The notes beneath the pieces were generated by a model that saw nothing but the letters and a program-made list of their open reading frames with translations, did not search any database and had not been told where the DNA came from. Source: Rhynchopus euleeides (lineage: Eukaryota > Euglenozoa > Diplonemea > Diplonemida > Diplonemidae). From it: 64,000 bases of DNA. Within the stretch, counting starts at the first letter, position 1; each line of letters starts with the position of its first letter. The position numbers were made by a program, and so were the translations under genes. This document shows, piece after piece, positions 19,369 through 28,693 of this stretch. The DNA lies in NCBI GenBank assembly GCA_963210315.1, contig OY723305.1:496001-560000 (forward strand), written 5' to 3'.

Positions 19369-21112
19369 GTCCTCCTATTCCGCGCCTTGTTATTACGTTG
19401 GGAAGGGGGGGGGGGGGCGGAAGGGGGGGGGGAGAGAAGAAGCGGGGTCGAGGAAGGACAGAGAAACAGGGAAAGAGAGGAGCGGCGTGTCAACACCCTG
19501 GGGTGCGATGGCTTGGCAGGGGTGGCGGCATTTGGGGGGGGGGGGGGGGGGCGGGGTGGTGGTGGTGGCGGTGGTGGTGGCGGGGAGGAATTCAAAAAGG
19601 TAAAGAACCTTGCCTCTCAGGGGGGAATCCGAGGAGTTTTTTTCCCCTGAAAAGGGAGAGGGGGGGGGTGCTAGTGAGGGGTCCCTCAGAGGAGGGGGAA
19701 AGGGAAGGGGGGAGGGCACTATATCCGCTGTGACAGCGGAGCCATGTGTGCCGCGTCCCTGCGTGAGGGGTGGGTGTGGGTGTGGTGATGTGTTGCGTTA
19801 TGAATTTTATTTATAGGGACCTGTGCTGTCAGTTTTATGTTTGTGGATGCTGAGAGCACTTGGCTGTCAGGCAGGGATGCGAAGGCACGGGAGAAAGGAG
19901 CAGGTGAAGAGAGGGAGGAGGGAGGGGGGGAGACCTGCACAAACTCGTCACCAAAAGGCCCTCTCGGGGGGGGGGGGGACAACCGAGCGGATGGATCTGA
20001 TTTGTTCAGCCTTGCAGTTCGGGCGGGATACGATGCGGGGCTCTGTCTGGCTTTTCAATTCCGGGTTTTTTTGCTGGCATTGTTCCGTTGGGTGGCAGAG
20101 ATTCTGCGCGCTCCAACTTGGACCCCATTGGGCGCTATTTCTGTCTATCTGACGCCACACCCAAAGTGCATCGTTCCCTTTTGTTGTTTCCTCACCCAGA
20201 CGGCAGGAGCAACGCCATTCCGGACTCTGGGGGCAACGCAAACCACACCACCGCCACCACCAGACCCCCCAGTGGAATAAAGGATGAGACGCACACATGG
20301 CACTCAGTGACAGGCCGATCCGCAGAGGGTGCGCCTGCGGACGACAATTCTCCTGCTGCCCCCTGCACAGACATGTGAGTCCTTATGGCATTGCAGTCGC
20401 AGGGTTGGTTGAAGAGTGGCCAAACAAATCTATTCTTTGATACGACCGGCACTGGTGGATATAGTCTGCAGCAGCGCCGAATGGACACCAGAGCACCACC
20501 TGCCCTTGATACAGGCATCCACTGCCCACGGACAGGCAAGGGCGTGCTGACAAAAAAAAAACCCACAGCGCGCAGTTCTTTCGGGACGATTTTTTTCGAA
20601 AACAAACAAGACACGCCACATGCGGAGGAAGGTGGGGATGGGGTGACACGTAGAAAACAGTCGCTACAGTCGAGAGGGGGCGGTACAGGGGGGGGGGGGA
20701 GGGAGGGGGTCAAAGACATACAACATTCTAAGCGGTAGTACTAGTGGGGTGGGTGGGGGGGTGGGGAAATAGGAACGGATCCGGGACGGGGGGGGTGGGG
20801 GGCATTGCCTCAGTGTCAATAAGGATCACACCCTCGTTGCGTTGTTGCTGTTGGCGCACCACCCTCACGGTGACACGCTGTGTGAAGGTGAGAGAGTGTG
20901 GAGGGCACGGGTGGGCGGAGTTGAGGCCCCCGAGCTTGCGTGGCACTTTTCAGGCTGGGCTGTGCCGAAGAAACATAATAAAGGCTCCAGTGAGGTAGGA
21001 TCTGCCACCCCGTTTCCGTTTCGGACGTCGTTCGCAGAACAACGTGGCATTTCGAACTCTACGTGTGAGCAGGCCAAACAAAGAACTTAGAACACACCCC
21101 TTTCAACCCCTT
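19369..21112. other. 1.7-kb intergenic region, nothing coding recognised
   Basis: Rich in G runs (about 19407, 19537, 19968, 20690) and GGT/GTG microsatellite (19555-19582). Short ORFs here look like noise in every frame. It separates the ankyrin gene from the PARP-like gene and may hold the 3' UTR of one and the 5' region of the other. Confidence 0.5.
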
Positions 21113-24100
21113 TCACCTCGCCCCTGCTGCACCTCCGTTGCGCAGCACGCCGTACAGCTCAAACCCAGAGAGGCAGAGCGACCAAGCCGTGCTGTTGGCA
21201 CAGGGCGCGGTCATCCTGACACGGAAGAAGCGGAAGAACGTATCCCCGCCACCCGCACCGGGCGCGAGGGGCCAGGTGTGCGCCGCCGAGGCGGAACCCA
21301 GGCTCCTGTCGTTGACGTGCCGCGCCAGCTCCAGCCACGACGCCCCGTCGCGGGATGCCTCCAGCACCCAGTTCCGCAGGGCAAACGAGTCGGTCCCCCG
21401 CAGGCCGTGCCCCAGGGTGTAGGCGGAGGGGCAGACGGACCACCTCTGCAGGTCGAACGCCACCCAGGCGCACTGCGGGCTGTCGCCCGTCAGGAAGAAC
21501 TGCCCGGAATCCCGGGAGAGCAGGCAGCCGGGATCCTGCGCCCCACTCCGCTGGTGCGCACCGCCGGATGAGGAAACCCGCACCTCACGCCCCGACGGGT
21601 TGTGGAAGCGGGGGGGGGCCCCGCCACGCCCCGAGGCGCCGCGCCTGGCATCCGCAGCGCACCCTATGTGGTAGAACACGCCGTTGTCATCGAAGTCGTG
21701 CGCGAATGCGGTGAGGGACACATCCGAAGATCCGGTCGCGGTTTCAACGTAGAGCTCCAGAACCGCATCGGGGAGGCTCGACGCCTGGAAGGTCGGCACC
21801 TCCAGGTCGCGCGGCAGCTCCATCGCCACGTCAGCCTTTGTGAGGAACGCCTCCAGCATCATCGCGGCGGACTGCACATCCCCATGCTTCTTCAAGAGTA
21901 TCGCGGTCTTCAGGGTGGAGAGCCCTGTGTTGAGGCCGCTCTCCGTGCTCCGTATCCTCCCCTTCGCCTCATGCAGGCGGAGCAGCGTCTCGTCGCTCTG
22001 CCGGGTGAGCTCTGCGGACACCTCGGCTTTGCGGGAATCCAGCTCCTGGTGGAGGCGTGCTGTCTCCTCCTGCAGCGCGATTGCCTGGGTGCGGTTGTTC
22101 TCTACGACTTCCTCTAACAGCAGGTCGAGCTGTGCGATCAGCCCAGCGCACGACGCGGCGCGGCTCTCCGCATCACCCTCGAGGGATTGGAAACGCTGCT
22201 GCTGCTGCTGCTGCTGCGCAACCCCACCCCCATTGAGATCTGACAGGCTGACAGTGAGGCCTGCCCCAGCCTTCTCCACGGTGAATACGACAAGAAACCT
22301 CGGGATGATCTGCAACTCATCCAGCACGACATAAAGCCCCCCCGACTCCCCACCTCCCGCGGGGTCCGGATGCAGCCTGATGGAGTCGAACCCCGCCCTG
22401 CTGAGCACATCCTGCGTGTAGGGCCTCTTGATGTTCTTAAGGGTCTGGGGTGTCACGTCCAGCCCGTTCCCCAGGCAGGCTTCTGAGAGGATAAGCTGAC
22501 AGGCCCCGCTGTGGGCATACCGCTCCGCAGGGAGCGGGTCGGCTGGGAAGTAGAAGCCGCGCCCGGCGGGGCCGTCGGATCTCTCGAGCGCTTCCGACCA
22601 GAGGAGCACGCTCTCCGCCCCGATCTCCCCCCGGCGCGTCTCAAACACCTCCTCCCCGTCCTCGGGGAGGGCCGTGGGCTGCACCCGCTCCACCGTGACG
22701 AAGCCCCCCCGGATGAACTCCTTCAGCAGCTTGTTCACCAAGGAATAGGCTTCGGGGGTCACCCCGCCGGACACCGCGCCGGCCGCCCCGGCGGCGACAC
22801 CCCCCCCTCGGAGTGGGGTGGAGGAGAAGGCTGGGGGTGCCGTGACGCCGGGAGGCACCCCGCCGACACCCCCGCTGGACACCGAGGATGGAGTTGCTGG
22901 GTTGGGCTGCTGCATCATGTGGCTCCCATCCGCTGTGGCAACGAGCTGGCTCAGGTGCGGCTGCTGCTGCGGGGATGTGGATCCAGTCCCTCCGGCAAGC
23001 CTCGACCGGCGCGCCCACTCCGACTGCAGGATGGCGGTGTGAACCGCGGAAAAGCCGAGCTCTTTAAAGGCGGAGAGGAGGGTCGAGTCGCTCGCCCCTG
23101 CGAGATCTTCAGGGCGCGTCCCCTGCTCCTGCAGCCTCCTGAGGAGCTGCGTATACACCGCATGAACCTGCGGTGTCGGGGATGCCGCAGTCCAGGGAAA
23201 CCCCTCCGGAACCGCATTGCAGAACGGCGGCGGCGCGCTCGTCGCCAGACTCTCCTGCCCCTGCGACCCGCCCGACGACCCCCTCAGCGGCATCGCCCCC
23301 CCTCCCCCTCCAGGAGGCACCGGCGGAGGCGACCCCACCGAAACGTCACCCCAGGCACCCGAGTTGCTGCGGGAGTGGAGGCGGTGGGGGTGGTGGGGGT
23401 GTGGTGGCTGTGGCGGTGTCCCGCCGCCGCCGCCACCCCCCCGGGAGTCGACGTCGGATCCGAAGAGGGCGGGGACGGAGTAGGGAAGGGTGGGGCCTCC
23501 GCCCCCGCCCCCGCCGCCACCCCCACCACCTCGGGTTGGGGTGCTGTCGGTTGCCAGCTTCGGGAGGAGGGAGTTCCAGTCACCCCCGCCCCCACCACCG
23601 CCACCGCCACCACCACCCCCCATGCCTTGGTAGTGGTATGCAGGCGGGGGCCCGGGCACCACCCCGACCTCCGCGGCAGCGGCAGCGGCGCGGTCTATCT
23701 CCTCCGCCAGGCGCATCCCCTCCACCCGCTGCGACCCGAGCCACCTCATATACTCCCCCTGTTGGGGGTAGGGCGAAGCGCTTCCAGCCACACCACCTCC
23801 ACCACCCCCACCCAGGCGCGCTGCGGGGGGCGCAGCCGCGGCGAAAGCGGGACCGCCACCACCACGCCTGACACCGCCGCGCCTGGGGGAGACAAGGCCT
23901 GCTCTGGCGGAGGTGGAGGTGGTGGGGGGTGGGGGCGGGTGCTGCTCCTGATGCTGCTGTTGATACCCCCCCTGCAGGGCTGCGGGGGGTGGCGGGGGTG
24001 GGATGGACGGTTCGACATCCGGAGCCCCCCCCTCCTCCGCGGCGAGCGGAGGCGGGGGGGGCGAATGCAAGCCACCGCCCCCCTGCCTCTCCTCGCGCAG

Positions 24101-24709
24101 CTGGTGGGATGCGGCCCCCGGGCTGAGTGGGTCAGCTGCAGCAACAGCAGCGCTGGGAACCCCCCTGACACCACCCCCTGCCGCAGGCGGGGAGGAGGGG
24201 GGCACGGCCTTCTCATCACCCCCAGACCCGTCGGAGAGGGTGGCCCCGCTGCGCCCCACCGCTTCGAAGGTGGTGGGGGAGGGTGCAGGGGGGCGCCCGG
24301 TGGCGGCGGGGGTGAGGCGGCGGATTAGGTCGGGGAGGTCCGAAGGGTTGCAGAGGTTCCGCGGGTCGTCCACAAAGGCGATGCGGAGCGGGGGGTCCCC
24401 TTGGGAGGAGAAGGTGACGGCGAAGCCTTCCCCGTCTGGGTCGTCCGCGACGGACTCCACGGAGCTGAGGCGGCACAGCCGCTTCACTCCCCCGTTGTCC
24501 TCACAGATGAACATGAGGCTCGGGTTGAGGACCAGGACACGCTTTACCCTTTGCGGGGGCACCCCCTCCTCAACCGCAGCGACAGCGGCAAACACGGTGC
24601 TTTTGTGGGTCCACCGCGCGAAGGAAGGATGTATGCGAGTCTCCCCGCCCTGCCTCCCGCCGGGCGCCTCAGGCATCGGGTGCGCGGCCCCCCTGCCCGA
24701 GGAGGTCAT
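21113..24709 (-). CDS. Large protein with PARP-like catalytic fold and C-terminal discoidin-like domain
   Basis: The Met at 24709 (MTSSGRG) lies 7 bases after an AG that ends a T-rich tract. Residues 25-130 look PH-like (RVLVLNPSLMFICEDN). A long Gly/Pro-rich region with poly-Gly follows. A small helical domain sits near 520-570. Residues about 640-810 resemble the PARP fold: GRGFYFPADPLPAERYAH matches the GkGIYF-A-x-SanYa block, LILSEACLGN matches the LGN block, and LYVVLDELQIIPRFLVVF matches the closing EYVVYdxxQilPeYLI block. The usual HGT triad start is not visible, so activity is doubtful. A coiled coil follows (850-935). The C-terminal 190 residues look like an F5/8-type galactose-binding fold (CAWVAFDLQRW, FRFFRVRMTAP). 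Assignment of the PARP fold is inference from motif order. Confidence 0.65.
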   Translation of the reverse strand: MTSSGRGAAHPMPEAPGGRQGGETRIHPSFARWTHKSTVFAAVAAVEEGVPPQRVKRVLVLNPSLMFICEDNGGVKRLCRLSSVESVADDPDGEGFAVTFSSQGDPPLRIAFVDDPRNLCNPSDLPDLIRRLTPAATGRPPAPSPTTFEAVGRSGATLSDGSGGDEKAVPPSSPPAAGGGVRGVPSAAVAAADPLSPGAASHQLREERQGGGGLHSPPPPPLAAEEGGAPDVEPSIPPPPPPAALQGGYQQQHQEQHPPPPPTTSTSARAGLVSPRRGGVRRGGGGPAFAAAAPPAARLGGGGGGGVAGSASPYPQQGEYMRWLGSQRVEGMRLAEEIDRAAAAAAEVGVVPGPPPAYHYQGMGGGGGGGGGGGGGDWNSLLPKLATDSTPTRGGGGGGGGGGGGPTLPYSVPALFGSDVDSRGGGGGGGTPPQPPHPHHPHRLHSRSNSGAWGDVSVGSPPPVPPGGGGGAMPLRGSSGGSQGQESLATSAPPPFCNAVPEGFPWTAASPTPQVHAVYTQLLRRLQEQGTRPEDLAGASDSTLLSAFKELGFSAVHTAILQSEWARRSRLAGGTGSTSPQQQPHLSQLVATADGSHMMQQPNPATPSSVSSGGVGGVPPGVTAPPAFSSTPLRGGGVAAGAAGAVSGGVTPEAYSLVNKLLKEFIRGGFVTVERVQPTALPEDGEEVFETRRGEIGAESVLLWSEALERSDGPAGRGFYFPADPLPAERYAHSGACQLILSEACLGNGLDVTPQTLKNIKRPYTQDVLSRAGFDSIRLHPDPAGGGESGGLYVVLDELQIIPRFLVVFTVEKAGAGLTVSLSDLNGGGVAQQQQQQQRFQSLEGDAESRAASCAGLIAQLDLLLEEVVENNRTQAIALQEETARLHQELDSRKAEVSAELTRQSDETLLRLHEAKGRIRSTESGLNTGLSTLKTAILLKKHGDVQSAAMMLEAFLTKADVAMELPRDLEVPTFQASSLPDAVLELYVETATGSSDVSLTAFAHDFDDNGVFYHIGCAADARRGASGRGGAPPRFHNPSGREVRVSSSGGAHQRSGAQDPGCLLSRDSGQFFLTGDSPQCAWVAFDLQRWSVCPSAYTLGHGLRGTDSFALRNWVLEASRDGASWLELARHVNDRSLGSASAAHTWPLAPGAGGGDTFFRFFRVRMTAPCANSTAWSLCLSGFELYGVLRNGGAAGAR

Positions 24710-24775
24710 ATCTTCCCTAAAACACAAAAAAACCCAACCAAAAAAAACGCGCTGCCCCACCCCCCCCCCCCCGCC
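24710..24775 (-). promoter_or_regulatory. Candidate spliced-leader acceptor before the PARP-like gene
   Basis: On the minus strand a T-rich stretch (TTTTTTTT, then TTTTTTT and TTTT) runs into an AG at 24717-24718, and the ATG follows seven bases later. A polypyrimidine tract plus AG right before a start is what spliced-leader trans-splicing uses in Euglenozoa. This is inference; no transcript data. Confidence 0.4.
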
Positions 24776-25684
24776 TTGCTCGCTCACACACACCCTCCCG
24801 CCCACCCAGGGCGCTCGATGCGAAAGGCCCGTTCCCCACCGGGGGGGGGGGGGGTGGGGGGTCCTGTTTGGACTGGCCCCGGGCCTGGCAGGGGGCGGGG
24901 TGGCGGTGGGCCTGTTATGAGGGTGTGTGTGGTGGCCGTGATTCATGTGGGGGGGGGGGGGGGGGGGTAGGGGGGGCTAAAACCGGGAGTAAACCCAAAT
25001 TTTCAACTTCGCCGCAGAGAGTATCCGGGTGCCGCACTGTGTAGTAGGGGGCGTCCCTGCTGAAGTAGTACACAATCAGGGCAGGGCATGCGACGGACAG
25101 CAGCAGCACAAGCGTGGGAAGCCCCCCTTCGAGCGTCCTGTGTGCCATGCCCCGCACCATGCCCCTGTCTGGGAAAGGCATCGCCCCCCCGAAGCTGTAC
25201 GACCACAGCTGCACGACACCCACACACCCTCCCGCCCTCAATCTGCAGCAGGGATGTGGTGTCCTGGCAGAGAGAACAATAGAACGCCGTCTCTGTGGGT
25301 GCTAAATGTGCTGCAGGTATGTGATGGTCTGCGGATCCCAGAATGGTGTTCCACGATGCTGACGGGAGGGGGTGACGGGGGTGGCTACTTGCTGCGCAGG
25401 GCAGTGCCTGATCTGGTTTCCACATGCACGACGAGCTTCAGGTCTTTGCTCCGGCAGTTTCGGCGAAGTTTAGCGCATTTCCCACTTGCCCATGCGTTGC
25501 TTCCCTACGACACGGACAGGAAAACGGATGGCGTCAGTCCTGCCACAACGTGAGCACAGTAGATCCTTGTCTTCAGCACGCTGGCGATTGTTCCGACAGA
25601 GGAAGGATTGCACCAAAACGCACCGCTTCGGCACGGATAGCGAAAGACGAAACAAAGGTCGAGAAAAGCGGGGCGGGAAAGGGG
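24776..25684. other. Intergenic with a duplicated gene fragment
   Basis: Holds G runs (24841-24853, 24950-24967), the copy of the neighbouring gene's 5' end at 25023-25259, and about 400 bases after it with no recognised gene. Confidence 0.6.
25023..25259 (-). pseudogene. Detached copy of the 5' end of the ubiquitin-like membrane gene
   Basis: 237 bp matching 27863-28099 with three differences seen (about 98.7% identity). It keeps the start region and first membrane segment of the gene at 25685-28021 and then diverges abruptly after YTVRHPD. It lies downstream of the parent gene in the same orientation, so a partial tandem duplication or an ectopic copy is likely. Confidence 0.8.
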
Positions 25685-28021
25685 CTAGCATGGGGTGACA
25701 TGAACGTCGCTGTCGCCACCCAACGATTCGTGATCGAGAATGGGCACATCTTGCAGCTCTGTGCTGGGGCTGTCTGGGACAGGAGCCTTCACACGGCTGT
25801 CCCGCAGCTCGCGTGCCTTGTGCTTCAGCAGCCAACGCACCCAAAGAGGCAGCAGCTCCACTCCAAAGCACACGCTGGCAGGAACAAGGTAGCTCACGAA
25901 CAGCCAACCTGTCTGGTCGGTGGACTTCTTCACGAACATGACTTGCAGGGCGATCACAGTCGCAGCGAGGGCGGTGTACAGCACCGCCAGCACGCTCACC
26001 TTGCGCAGTGCAGTGACAACGCGCGGCAGGTCACGCACAGGCACACCATCCGCAAGCAGCACAAGCGTGAGTGCATCTTGGGCACGCTCGTCTTGCGCAT
26101 GTGCCACTGCATTCGGTGTGCTGCACCAGCCTGCCTGCTTCAGCGCCCTGCACATCACATCGGGGCTGAGGAACGGTTGCTGGCTATCGGGGCCCTGGCA
26201 CTCGATAAATCCACGAACAAAGCGTGGGTGGTTGAAATCAGGCCTCTCTGCAAACCTGGGCAGGCACCGCATCAGCTTGGGGTAATTCGTCGAGATGTGC
26301 GGAGTCACATTGTCCAGGACACCAGGCCTGTCCAGCACGCCCGACAGGCACACGACACCCTGCCCGTACCTGCTGCCAAGGAGAATCCGCACAAGGGTGG
26401 CTGCAGACTGCGGCTCTGTCCTCAGCAGGGCGTGCCGCAGCACGGCACACCGCACGGCGGTGGGTGTGTCCTTTGCGCCAAAGCGTAGGTGTTGCAGCAG
26501 GTCATTATCTGGCGCCCTGCCGAGTGCCAGGCATGCCTCCTGCACGTCGCCCTCCCGCAACGCACGCTGCAGCATGGCCTTGGCAGCGGCGGAGTCGCGG
26601 GGGGCAGGGGTGCGCACACACACCTGCACAGCGGCACCCGCCTCCAGCCCCACCCCACACAGCGGTGTGTCGTTGCTGCGTGCCAGGGTGGCCCCGTCAA
26701 GGGCAAGCCGCACACCCGCGTGCGTGCCCCGCAGCTGCAGGGCGTGTGCTGCACGGAGGCGCAGCGTGCCCAGCGTGGCATCGGCCGGCACGAGCACCGG
26801 CAGCACCTCCCCGCCAGGCAGGCACAGGTCCAGCGGCATCCCGTCCGGTGCGTCCTGCAGGGCTGCGGGCGCCTCTGCCTCCGCATCTGAACTGCACTCG
26901 GGGCAGCTGCCGTAGCCGTTCGAGTCGTCAGACGCCGCGTCGTCCCACACACGCTGCACCTCTGCCGGCACAACGGGCCCGCATTCAGGCACAACCACGC
27001 CCTCACACTGCCTGGTCAGAGACAGCATCATCAGCACCGGCACAGCAGCAGGGAAGACAACAAATAACCTGTCGGTCGATGTCAGAAGGAAGTAGTCATC
27101 TTTATACATGGGGCGCGTCACAGTGCAGATCGTGAAGAGGGCGAACCATGCAGCAAGGGGTATCTGAAGAGTCGTGTAGTCACCGCGTTTGAAGTACTCA
27201 CCCACACCCCACGGCACAATCAACGCGGTGACCAAGCTCAGATAGCCGAGGGCGAAAGTGACAAGCACCGCAAGGCCGTGGAGCCAGCCCGAAAGCTGAG
27301 GATCAAGATGCAAAGACATCGCGCCAAACACGACCACCAAGGTCTCCGGCCACAACAAGCCCCGGCAGAGTGTCGTGGCAGCGTCCCTCGGCAGAAGGAG
27401 GCACAGCTGTGCACTGTGGAGCACAAGTTCGAAGCGCACCGCAAGCCACACCGCCAAGGGGACGTTGCAAGACACCACCCAGAGGGTGGTGTCGCCATCT
27501 TCATCCGGCAGACGTGGGAAGCCTGCAGCGAACAGCACCGCAAGCAGCAGCGTGCAGCACAGCCCCACGGTGGTCTGCATACCGTACAGCACACGCCACC
27601 ACAGGCGATTGTGAGGCCACTGCCCAAACGCAGCTGCCAGCATGACGGCGCGTACTGCTGCCACGATGGGGTACACAAACCTCGTGGTGGCACGCATCGC
27701 AGACAGGGAGGACGCCACATCACCGATGCCCACGACTGGGCACGTGCCGTTGCTGCTGGCCCCTTCGGACCATGTGCACCGCAGAGTCAGATTCCCGTCG
27801 TCGCCCTTGTCGTACCACGGCTCCGGCTGGCGTGCAGGGTCCCAGATCCCGACTGTTTCAGCATCCGGGTGCCGCACTGTGTAGTAGGGGGCGTCCCTGC
27901 TGAAGTAGTATACAATCAGGGCAGGGCATGCGACTGACAGCAGCAGCACAAGCATGGGAAGCCCCCCTTCGAGCGTCCTGTGTGCCATGCCCCGCACCAT
28001 GCCCCTGTCTGGGAAAGGCAT
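25685..28021 (-). CDS. Polytopic membrane protein with internal ubiquitin-like domain
   Basis: The Met at 28021 (MPFPDRGM) precedes the first membrane segment (LPMLVLLLSVACPALIVYYF). An N-glycosylatable loop (NLTL, NGT) and about seven further hydrophobic segments fill residues 90-370. Residues about 394-472 form a ubiquitin-like domain (LPVLVPADATLGTLRLRAAH, then LCGVGLEAGAAVQVCV). A helical region follows, then two more membrane segments near 660-720 and an acidic tail. The ubiquitin-like domain would sit on one face between two membrane blocks. I do not recognise the family; role unknown. Its 5' 237 bp are duplicated at 25023-25259. Confidence 0.7.
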   Translation of the reverse strand: MPFPDRGMVRGMAHRTLEGGLPMLVLLLSVACPALIVYYFSRDAPYYTVRHPDAETVGIWDPARQPEPWYDKGDDGNLTLRCTWSEGASSNGTCPVVGIGDVASSLSAMRATTRFVYPIVAAVRAVMLAAAFGQWPHNRLWWRVLYGMQTTVGLCCTLLLAVLFAAGFPRLPDEDGDTTLWVVSCNVPLAVWLAVRFELVLHSAQLCLLLPRDAATTLCRGLLWPETLVVVFGAMSLHLDPQLSGWLHGLAVLVTFALGYLSLVTALIVPWGVGEYFKRGDYTTLQIPLAAWFALFTICTVTRPMYKDDYFLLTSTDRLFVVFPAAVPVLMMLSLTRQCEGVVVPECGPVVPAEVQRVWDDAASDDSNGYGSCPECSSDAEAEAPAALQDAPDGMPLDLCLPGGEVLPVLVPADATLGTLRLRAAHALQLRGTHAGVRLALDGATLARSNDTPLCGVGLEAGAAVQVCVRTPAPRDSAAAKAMLQRALREGDVQEACLALGRAPDNDLLQHLRFGAKDTPTAVRCAVLRHALLRTEPQSAATLVRILLGSRYGQGVVCLSGVLDRPGVLDNVTPHISTNYPKLMRCLPRFAERPDFNHPRFVRGFIECQGPDSQQPFLSPDVMCRALKQAGWCSTPNAVAHAQDERAQDALTLVLLADGVPVRDLPRVVTALRKVSVLAVLYTALAATVIALQVMFVKKSTDQTGWLFVSYLVPASVCFGVELLPLWVRWLLKHKARELRDSRVKAPVPDSPSTELQDVPILDHESLGGDSDVHVTPC

Positions 28022-28201
28022 CGCCCCCCCGAAGCTGTACGACCACAGCTGCACGACACCCACACACCCTCCCGCCCTCAATCTGCAGCAGGGATGTGGC
28101 TGTGCGTGCAGGACAGAAACCAGAGACGCGGGCGGGGCGGGGGGGTGCGGGTAAAGAGTAGAACGTAGAATTGATTGTTCCACGGTCTTAAAAATCCACA
28201 C

Positions 28202-28693
28202 GTGGGGGAGAGGGGGGTTTGATCGTCGAGAGTGAATGGAAAAGTATGTCTAATGTTAGTCCTTTTTCCACATGTGCACGTTGGGGAGAAGGGGGGGGGG
28301 GGCGCGGGAGGCGGAGAGCTACATCCTTCTCTATGGAGCAAGGCACGGCACTGAGCCGCCCCCTCTCGCTCCCTGCCTCTCGTCGAGGGGCGGGGCACGG
28401 GGCAGACCTTCTAATCTACACATCTTTCATTCTTAGCATCTATTCCCTCCCCCCACCTCCACCCCCCACCTCACAGAAGCGACAGGCTGAGGCTGAGGGC
28501 GACCCGGGTCACCGAGGGGTGCGGGTGTGGGTCACTGCGCACTCACCCCCCTCCGCCGGACCCACCAGGACGCGGAGACAGGCACCACCACCCCCCCCCC
28601 CACTCCCGCCGCCCGCTGCTATGCGCCTCTCTGTTGAGCCAAGGAAGGCGCTCCTGCGACCCACCCTTGCACCCTCCCCCAACCCTGCCTCAC
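28202..28693. other. Intergenic, nothing coding recognised
   Basis: Contains a short dispersed word (GGGGTTTGATCGTCGAGAGT at about 28214) also present near 58754, a G run at 28289-28300 and C/CCA-rich simple sequence near 28446-28470. Confidence 0.5.

Noticed and set aside
17746-19603. Two plus-strand ORFs of over 500 codons opposite the ankyrin gene
   Set aside because: They mirror the repeats of the minus-strand gene; high GC keeps the antisense frames open.
22511-24328. Plus-strand ORF of 605 codons opposite the PARP-like gene
   Set aside because: Composed of Pro/Arg/Gly noise antisense to poly-Gly linkers; no recognisable motif.
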